A DNA stretch of 12,292 nt from JBFGCM01 sp041581135 (GTDB lineage: Bacteria; Actinomycetota; Acidimicrobiia; Spongiisociales; UBA5794): NCBI GenBank assembly GCA_041581135.1, contig JBFGCM010000102.1, positions 1-12,292 of the forward strand. The letters run 5' to 3'. Positions 7,435-12,292 of this stretch are shown here, in pieces. The position numbers and the translations under genes are program-made. Below the pieces are notes generated by a model that was not told where the DNA came from, did not search any database, and saw only the letters and a program-made list of their open reading frames with translations. Each line of letters begins with the position of its first letter. The first letter of the stretch is position 1.

Positions 7435-8889
7435 TCAGTCGTCGGCTTGCTCGACGGGCGGCGGGGCACCCTGGACACCCGCCTCCGCTATGGCGTCGTC
7501 GGCCGCACCGTCGGGTCCGGCGGCGGCCTGCTTGGCGGCGATTCCTTCGGCGCGGGCGGCTTCGAGCTTGGCCGTGGTCAGCCGGGGCGCGGCGTAGAAG
7601 AACAGAAGGAGATAGGCGCCGGCCTGCACGAACCACGGCATCCGGAGGGCGAAGATCCGATCGTTGAAGACGTCCTCCGACACCGACACCAACACCCCGC
7701 CGACGGCCGAACCGATGGGCATCATCCCCCACCCGAAGAAGCGATACACGCTGTTCACGCGCCCAAGCAGGTGGTCGGGAATGATGGTTTGGCGCAGCGA
7801 CACGGTGATCACGTTCCACAGCACCGCAGTGAAGGTGCCGATCACGAACATCACCCACGCCACCGGCCACGTGTTGCTGATGCCGATGACGAATGCAGTG
7901 GCCACTCCGGCGAGCAGCGTGACGTACAGCGACGTGCCGCTCCCGAGGGTTTCACTGATCTTCGAGGCCGTCACCGATCCGAGGATGCCGCCCACGGCTC
8001 CGCCCGTGCCCAGCAGCGCGAAGGCCAGCGCGTCGATACCGAGCACCTCCTGGGCGAACAGCACGAAGGTGGCGAAGCTCACCATGCCGAGCCCGTTGAG
8101 GAGGCCGAGGATGATCGCCATCGGCCGCAGCAACGGGTGACGCCACAGCCAACCGAACCCCTCGGCGATCTCGCCCCTCCAGTCGATCCGCGCTTCGGCG
8201 TGAGCGCCTTCCCGTTTCGTACGGAACTCACCGACGAGCAGAAACACGAGCGCCGCGGCCACGGCGAACGTGCCGGCGTCGAAGAAGAACGGGAGGGCGA
8301 AGGCGGCGGCGATGAGCACGCTCGCCAAGGGCGGCCCCACGAAGCTGTTGGCCACCATCTCGGCTCCCCACAGACGGCCATTGGCCTTCTCCAGCGCCTC
8401 GGGTTCCACGATCGCGGGGAGAATCGTCTGCGCCGAGTTGTCGCGCAGCACCTCGGCGAACCCGAAGAGCAAGGTTGCCGCGATGAGCACGCCGTACACG
8501 ATCCAGTTCGTCTCGACCTCGATACCGCCTGCCACTTCCGCCGGGGACGGAAGATCGGCCTGGGCCAGGAGCACCGTGGCGGCGACCACCATCGTCAGCG
8601 TAAAGCGGGCGACGTCCATGCTGATCATGATCTTGCGCCGGTCCACTCGATCGGTGATGACGCCGGCCGGCAACGTGAACACCAGCCAGGGCAACCGCTG
8701 GACCACGGCGACCGCCGCGATGAGGATCGGATCGCGGGTCACCGCCGACGCCAACCACGGGTAGGCGATGAGCGCTACCCCGTCGCCGATGTTGCTGATC
8801 ACCGACGCCACCCACAGCCGCCAGTAGTTGGCGCCGAGCTTGATGTCCGCGCTGCTACGCCGCGGCGTTTCGACAGGGTCGTCGCTCAG
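7435..8889 (-). CDS. MFS transporter, DHA3 / EntS-like exporter
   Basis: 484 residues if translation starts at CTG 8889. The N-terminal helix region NYWRLWVASVISNIGDGVALIAYPWLA and the stretch RDNSAQTILPAIV...NGRLWGAEMVANSFVGPPL are typical of the DHA3 drug and siderophore exporter branch of the major facilitator superfamily. The motif A loop between helices 2 and 3 reads GVITDRVDRR (76-85). Roughly 12 hydrophobic segments are visible, and the last 45 residues are a charged, alanine-rich cytoplasmic tail. Probably proton-driven export; the substrate is unknown. Start: the only strong ribosome site, AGGAGGG at 8893-8899, sits just before CTG 8889, immediately ahead of the conserved part. The nearest ordinary start is ATG 8955, which has no ribosome site and would overlap the end of the CPBP gene. 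Confidence 0.88.
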   Translation of the reverse strand: MSDDPVETPRRSSADIKLGANYWRLWVASVISNIGDGVALIAYPWLASAVTRDPILIAAVAVVQRLPWLVFTLPAGVITDRVDRRKIMISMDVARFTLTMVVAATVLLAQADLPSPAEVAGGIEVETNWIVYGVLIAATLLFGFAEVLRDNSAQTILPAIVEPEALEKANGRLWGAEMVANSFVGPPLASVLIAAAFALPFFFDAGTFAVAAALVFLLVGEFRTKREGAHAEARIDWRGEIAEGFGWLWRHPLLRPMAIILGLLNGLGMVSFATFVLFAQEVLGIDALAFALLGTGGAVGGILGSVTASKISETLGSGTSLYVTLLAGVATAFVIGISNTWPVAWVMFVIGTFTAVLWNVITVSLRQTIIPDHLLGRVNSVYRFFGWGMMPIGSAVGGVLVSVSEDVFNDRIFALRMPWFVQAGAYLLLFFYAAPRLTTAKLEAARAEGIAAKQAAAGPDGAADDAIAEAGVQGAPPPVEQADD

Positions 8890-8892
8890 GTT

Positions 8893-8899
8893 CCCTCCT
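8893..8899 (-). promoter_or_regulatory. Ribosome binding site that suggests a CTG start for the MFS gene
   Basis: AGGAGGG on the minus strand, ending three bases before CTG 8889. No ATG, GTG or TTG lies in frame between here and the first transmembrane helix, so this site either serves CTG or is accidental. Confidence 0.45.
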
Positions 8900-8914
8900 C
8901 TGCCGGCGTCGAGC

Positions 8915-9634
8915 CTACGCCCAACCCCGGTCGACGAGAAGCCACCCAATGGCATATGCCGTGCTGTTGAGGGCGGCGTGGGCCACAACGGGCGCGACCA
9001 GCGAGTCGGCCCGTTCCCGCAGCCAGGCGAAGGCGGCACCGGCGAGGGCGGTGACGACGACGGAGCCGACGACGGCACCGACCAGACCGAGCCCGGACTC
9101 GGCGACATCGCCGGCGGCGTTCGTCTCGAGCGCGTCGAGGGTCGGCAGCACGTGCCACAGCCCGAAGAGCGCGGAGGAGGCGACCAGGGCGGCGTTCCGG
9201 GACGCCATGCGGGCGAGCGCGCCGAACAGCACTCCCCGAAAGAGCACCTCTTCGAACACGGCCGTGCCCACCGGGATGCGGAGCAGGGTGTGGTAGGCCA
9301 GGCCCACCAGACCGACACCCCGCAGCCGGTCGTCGCTCAGCAGCTCACGGGTGAGCGGAATCACTGCGACGACGACCAGCACCACCACGATCGCCAGCGC
9401 AGCCTTCAGACCGAGGCGAAGCCCGGCACCGACCCGATCCCGCCGCAGACCCATCTCGGGCGCCGACAGCCGAGCCACGGCACCGATGACGGCCAGCGCG
9501 GCGAGGTTCGCCGGCACGTACGCCCAGGCGGGGAGGAGGAGGTTGCCGACGAGGTTGTAGACGGCGATCAGACCCACCACCGTCCACACGAGGCGCCGTG
9601 CACCGGAGCCCGGTGCCGCCGGGAGGCCGGTCAC
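8915..9634 (-). CDS. CPBP family intramembrane glutamic endopeptidase
   Basis: 239 residues with about six to eight membrane helices. The CPBP (Abi/CAAX protease-like) signature is complete: EEVLFR with E128, E129 and R133, FGLWH with F157 and H161, and HAALN with H219 and N223. The family comprises membrane-embedded glutamic proteases including eukaryotic Rce1; bacterial members act on membrane or lipid-modified proteins or in bacteriocin immunity, with mostly unknown substrates. GTG 9634 is chosen because it overlaps the stop of the preceding gene (GTGA), a common coupling arrangement; the open frame reaches to 10147 but that portion is a shadow of the upstream gene. The close coupling suggests joint work with the single-pass protein before it. 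The MFS gene follows about 25 bases after the stop. Confidence 0.9.
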   Translation of the reverse strand: MTGLPAAPGSGARRLVWTVVGLIAVYNLVGNLLLPAWAYVPANLAALAVIGAVARLSAPEMGLRRDRVGAGLRLGLKAALAIVVVLVVVAVIPLTRELLSDDRLRGVGLVGLAYHTLLRIPVGTAVFEEVLFRGVLFGALARMASRNAALVASSALFGLWHVLPTLDALETNAAGDVAESGLGLVGAVVGSVVVTALAGAAFAWLRERADSLVAPVVAHAALNSTAYAIGWLLVDRGWA

Positions 9635-10113
9635 GTGCGGGAGATGCGACGCCAGCCCACGCTGAGGGTACCCACGAACACGGCGAGACCCACCAGCACC
9701 ACCGCTCCCACCCGCAGCCACGAGGGCGAAGAATCCGTGCCCGACCCGGTGGGGGCTTCGCCCTCCTCGACGAACATCTCGACGGGAACGCCCAGATCGA
9801 TGAGAGACACCACCGCCGACACCTCCGACTCCGCACCCGGAGCCAACGCGTCGAACGCCACGCGGGCATTCTCGATGTGGGCGAGGGTGAGCGCACCCGC
9901 CCACCGGCCTGGTGCCACCTCCGCGAGTGCCACCGGCATGACGCGGCCGTCCAGCAACGCCACCTGAGCCACCACCACGGTGACCGCCGGGTCCACGACC
10001 TCGACCCGTAGCTCCACGGTGAAGTCGCCCGGCACCGGTTCGAACAGCTCGGCGCTGGCCTCGCCGAAGGGGGCGGTGAGCATCACCGACAACAACATGC
10101 CAACCAGGAACAC
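9631..10113 (-). CDS. Single-pass membrane protein with exported beta-rich domain
   Basis: 160 residues. Residues 1-21 (MFLVGMLLSVMLTAPFGEASA) are a signal peptide with an ASA cleavage site, though with no positive charge at the start. Residues 22-118 are rich in alternating valines and probably form an Ig-like beta sandwich outside the membrane (FTVELRVEVV, VTVVVAQVALLDGR, RWAGALTL). A Gly/Ser/Asp linker (122-131) leads to one transmembrane helix (LRVGAVVLVGLAVFVGTLSVGW, 133-154) and an RRISRT stop-transfer tail, which predicts an outside N-terminus. GTG 10113 is the only start codon after an in-frame stop and lies right behind a TATCGT box. I recognise no named family; the architecture loosely recalls CopC- or YtkA-type exported domains, but no metal-binding motif is seen. 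Its stop overlaps the CPBP protease start. Confidence 0.75.
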   Translation of the reverse strand: MFLVGMLLSVMLTAPFGEASAELFEPVPGDFTVELRVEVVDPAVTVVVAQVALLDGRVMPVALAEVAPGRWAGALTLAHIENARVAFDALAPGAESEVSAVVSLIDLGVPVEMFVEEGEAPTGSGTDSSPSWLRVGAVVLVGLAVFVGTLSVGWRRISRT

Positions 10114-10119
10114 GGCGAG

Positions 10120-10125
10120 ACGATA
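10120..10125 (-). promoter_or_regulatory. -10 box of a leaderless transcript for the four-gene membrane cluster
   Basis: TATCGT on the minus strand occupies -12 to -7 relative to GTG 10113, exactly where a -10 hexamer must lie if transcription starts at the first base of the start codon. No Shine-Dalgarno sequence precedes the GTG. It probably drives 10113 through 6680. No clear -35 was found. Confidence 0.5.
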
Positions 10126-10187
10126 CCCCGCATCCCGGGGCCGTCACGTCTCGGCCCGGCGGCGACCGGCGTCGGCCACGCAGGCGC

Positions 10188-10193
10188 TACCGT
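10188..10193 (+). promoter_or_regulatory. Possible -10 box for leuCD
   Basis: TACCGT fits TANNNT and would start RNA near 10200, leaving a leader of about 22 bases that contains GAGGA (10209-10213) eight bases before ATG 10222. The -35 region has no good hexamer. The leader is too short for a leader-peptide attenuator or T-box. Confidence 0.35.
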
Positions 10194-10221
10194 ATTCCGC
10201 CCCTCGATGAGGACACCCCCG

Positions 10222-11622
10222 ATGGCCCGCACGATCATCGACAAGGTCTGGAGCGCTCACGTCATCCGCTCGTCCCCCGGCGAGCCGGACCTGCTGTACA
10301 TCGACCTGCACCTGGTGCACGAGGTCACCTCGCCCCAGGCCTTCGAGTCGCTGGAGCTGGCGGGCAGAGCCGTGCGCCGCCCCGACCTCACCGTCTCCAC
10401 CATCGACCATGGCGTCCCCACCAAGGGGCGTCAGCTCGGCATCAAGGACCCGCTGTCGAAGAAGCAGATCGACACCCTGATCCACAACTGCGAGCGTCAC
10501 GGCATCACCTTGTACGGCATGGACGACCCCCGCCAGGGCATCGTGCACGTCATCGGCCCCGAGCAAGGCCTCACCCAGCCCGGCATGACCATCGTGTGCG
10601 GCGACTCGCATACGTCCACCCACGGAGCGTTCGGGGCGCTGGCGTTCGGCATCGGGACGTCACAGGTCGAGCACGTGCTCGCCACCCAGACCCTCCCCCA
10701 GCACAAGCCGAAGGAGATGGCCATCACCGTCGACGGCCACCTCGGCCGTGGCGTCACCGCCAAGGACATCATCCTCGGCATCATCAACCACATCGGCGTC
10801 GACGGGGGAACGGGCTACGTGCTGGAGTACCGGGGCGAAGCGATCCGATCGCTGTCGATGGAAGGTCGGATGACCATCTGCAACATGTCCATCGAGGGTG
10901 GCGCCCGCGCCGGGATGATCGCCCCCGACGACACCACGTTCGAGTACCTGGAGGGGCGGCCCCACGCCCCCAAGGGTGCCGAGTGGGAGGAGGCACTGGA
11001 GTACTGGCGGTCGTTGCCCACCGACGAGGGAGCGGAGTTCGACCACGAGGTGGAGCTCGACGCCAGTGACCTGGCCCCCTTCGTGTCGTGGGGCACCAAC
11101 CCCGCCCAGGCCATCTCCGTCACCGACGTGATCCCCGACCCCGACGACTTCGAGAATGCGCTCGTACGCAACGCCGCCGAGCGTGCCCTGGAGTACATGG
11201 ACCTCGAACCGGGGATGCGCATCACCGAGATCGCCATCGACCGGGTGTTCCTCGGCTCGTGCACCAATGCCCGCATCGAGGACCTGCGCGCGGCGGCCCG
11301 CATCGCCGTGGGCCGCAAGGTGCACCCGACGGTGCAGGCCATGGTCGTGCCCGGCTCGGGGCTGGTGAAGCTGCAGGCGGAGGAGGAGGGCCTCGACGAG
11401 ATCTTCAAGAACGCCGGCTTCGAGTGGCGTGACGCCGGGTGCTCGATGTGCCTGGGGATGAACCCCGACATCTTGGCACCGGGCGAGCGGTGCGCCAGCA
11501 CGTCGAACCGCAACTTCGAGGGCCGGCAGGGCCGGGGCGGCCTCACCCACCTCGTGAGTCCCGAGATGGCAGTAGCCGCCGCCATCGCCGGGCACTTCGT
11601 CGACGTCCGGGAGGATCTGTGA
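10222..11622 (+). CDS. leuC: 3-isopropylmalate dehydratase large subunit
   Basis: 466 residues, the normal LeuC length. With LeuD it converts 2-isopropylmalate to 3-isopropylmalate in leucine synthesis, in the cytoplasm. The aconitase-type [4Fe-4S] ligands are C347 (FLGSCTNARIEDL), C407 and C410 (AGCSMCLGMNPD), the same positions as in Escherichia coli LeuC. Other hallmarks are TIDHGVPT, VCGDSHTSTHGAFGALAFGIGTSQVEHVLATQ, NMSIEGGARAGMIAPD and TSNRNFEGRQG. ATG 10222 is chosen over the in-frame ATG at 10207 because MARTIIDKVWSAHVI fits the conserved N-terminus and GAGGA lies eight bases upstream. Its stop overlaps the leuD start. The acidic insert around residues 255-285 is ordinary for the family. 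Confidence 0.98.
   Translation: MARTIIDKVWSAHVIRSSPGEPDLLYIDLHLVHEVTSPQAFESLELAGRAVRRPDLTVSTIDHGVPTKGRQLGIKDPLSKKQIDTLIHNCERHGITLYGMDDPRQGIVHVIGPEQGLTQPGMTIVCGDSHTSTHGAFGALAFGIGTSQVEHVLATQTLPQHKPKEMAITVDGHLGRGVTAKDIILGIINHIGVDGGTGYVLEYRGEAIRSLSMEGRMTICNMSIEGGARAGMIAPDDTTFEYLEGRPHAPKGAEWEEALEYWRSLPTDEGAEFDHEVELDASDLAPFVSWGTNPAQAISVTDVIPDPDDFENALVRNAAERALEYMDLEPGMRITEIAIDRVFLGSCTNARIEDLRAAARIAVGRKVHPTVQAMVVPGSGLVKLQAEEEGLDEIFKNAGFEWRDAGCSMCLGMNPDILAPGERCASTSNRNFEGRQGRGGLTHLVSPEMAVAAAIAGHFVDVREDL
11609..11615 (+). promoter_or_regulatory. leuD ribosome binding site inside the end of leuC
   Basis: GGGAGGA lies six bases before ATG 11622. The adjacent in-frame GTG at 11619 is only three bases away, so this site favours the ATG. 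Confidence 0.7.
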
Positions 11623-12230
11623 TGGAACCGGTCAGCCTCATCGTCGGCACCATGGCGCCTCTGCCCCGAGCCAACGTCGACACCGACCAGATCATCCCCA
11701 AGCAGTTCCTGAAGCGAGTGGAGCGCTCCGGCTTCGGGCCGTTCCTGTTCTACGACTGGGCACGGGACGAGCGAGGCGAGCTCGATCCGTACTTCGTGCT
11801 CAACCGACCCGAATACCAAGACGCCAAGGTGCTCGTCTCCGGGCCGAACTTCGGATCCGGCTCGTCCCGAGAGCATGCCCCGTGGGCGATCGAGGACTGG
11901 GGCTTCGAGGCTGTCATCGCACCGTCGTTCGGCGACATCTTCCGCAGCAACTGCTACCAGATGGGCTTGCTCGCCGTCGAGCTGAGCGAGGCCGAGGTCA
12001 TCCAGCTCACCGAGATGGCGGAGAGTCAGCCCCGGGCCAAGGTGGCGATCGACCTCGAGGACCAGACGGTCACCGCCCCGGGCTTCGAGGCCACGTTCGA
12101 GATCGATCCCTTCGCCAAGCACAACCTGCTCAACGGGCTCGACCCGATTGCGCTGACAATGGACCACGAGGCAGACATCGACGGCTATGAGGCGGAGCGG
12201 CCCGGCTTCAAGCCGGCCCTTGCTGAGTAA
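11622..12230 (+). CDS. leuD: 3-isopropylmalate dehydratase small subunit
   Basis: 202 residues, against about 200 in characterised LeuD proteins. It supplies the swivelling domain that completes the LeuC active site in isopropylmalate isomerase. Visible hallmarks are NVDTDQIIPKQFLK (18-31), GPNFGSGSSREHAPWAI (74-90), SFGDIFRSNCYQMGLL (102-117) and the C-terminal FAKHNLLNGLDPIALT. The size and the DPYFVLNRPEYQDAKVLVSG segment indicate the bacterial LeuCD type and not the shorter archaeal-type small subunit. Start ATG 11622 shares its A with the leuC stop (TGATG), so the two subunits are translationally coupled and probably made in equal amounts. Confidence 0.97.
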   Translation: MEPVSLIVGTMAPLPRANVDTDQIIPKQFLKRVERSGFGPFLFYDWARDERGELDPYFVLNRPEYQDAKVLVSGPNFGSGSSREHAPWAIEDWGFEAVIAPSFGDIFRSNCYQMGLLAVELSEAEVIQLTEMAESQPRAKVAIDLEDQTVTAPGFEATFEIDPFAKHNLLNGLDPIALTMDHEADIDGYEAERPGFKPALAE

Positions 12231-12237
12231 CGGAGTG

Positions 12238-12292
12238 ATGGAACGCCCCACCCGGCGCGACCAGGCCATCGCCATCCTCGCCGGTCGAGGTC
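12238..12292 (+). CDS. Start of a further gene (3' end outside window)
   Basis: ATG 12238 lies seven bases after the leuD stop and opens a frame that runs off the window: MERPTRRDQAIAILAGRG. A GGAG at 12232-12235 is closer to the start than usual. Basic residues and a short helix are all that can be seen; 18 codons are too few to name a family. Spacing suggests it belongs to the leuCD operon. Confidence 0.4.
   Translation, partial: MERPTRRDQAIAILAGRG

Noticed and set aside
5870..7597. A 575-codon plus-strand frame across the HAD, DUF1353 and MFS genes
   Set aside because: Crosses three well-supported genes on both strands; His/Arg/Gln-rich translation without any domain.
10114..10221. Leucine attenuator, leader peptide or T-box ahead of leuC
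   Set aside because: No leucine-rich small ORF, no T-box elements and no strong hairpin; the likely RNA start leaves a leader of only about 22 bases. Only weak inverted repeats such as CGAC/GTCG were found.
10815..12275. A 486-codon minus-strand frame opposite leuC and leuD
   Set aside because: Antisense shadow of two certain genes; no motifs and unusual composition.
1..12292. Mobile elements, CRISPR repeats, tRNA or rRNA genes
   Set aside because: No transposase or integrase motifs, no regularly spaced repeats and no tRNA-like or rRNA-like sequence were recognised on either strand by eye.

Overview
The window is high-GC, gene-dense bacterial chromosome. Very strong third-position G/C bias, frequent GTG starts, TANNNT-type -10 boxes placed directly before start codons, and the gene content (full-length HrpA, HAD-IB phosphatase with a membrane tail, leuCD pair) suggest an actinobacterium. 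Acidimicrobiia would fit, but that placement is inference from overall feel and not from a marker gene. No insertion sequence, phage integrase, tRNA, rRNA, CRISPR array or plasmid function was seen. No gap without a gene exceeds about 110 bases.

Layout. 1-513 (+): C-terminal part of a small exported protein of unknown function. 539-562: symmetric hairpin between convergent genes. 623-4486 (-): hrpA, a DEAH-box RNA helicase. 4576-5652 (+), divergent from hrpA: a trypsin-fold serine peptidase of the plant NAL1-like kind, without signal peptide. 5634-5852 (+): a 72-residue ORF overlapping the peptidase end, which resembles the peptidase's own N-terminal domain. 5898-6683 (+): HAD-IB phosphatase with a C-terminal membrane anchor, probably on a leaderless transcript. 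10113-6680 (-): four co-directional membrane or envelope genes, in order of transcription a single-pass surface protein, a CPBP intramembrane protease (GTGA overlap with the previous gene), a DHA3-type MFS transporter, and a DUF1353 domain fused to a membrane domain. The last of these shares its stop with the convergent HAD gene through a CTAG palindrome. 10222-11622 and 11622-12230 (+): leuC and leuD, translationally coupled through TGATG. 12238-end (+): start of a further gene.

How it works together. leuC and leuD make the two subunits of isopropylmalate isomerase in leucine synthesis. hrpA is housekeeping RNA metabolism. The least explained parts are the NAL1-like peptidase with its small domain-like companion, and the coupled pair of single-pass surface protein and CPBP protease, which could be substrate or partner and enzyme. 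I do not see a clear-cut new defence or mobile system here; these two pairs are the best candidates for undescribed biology.
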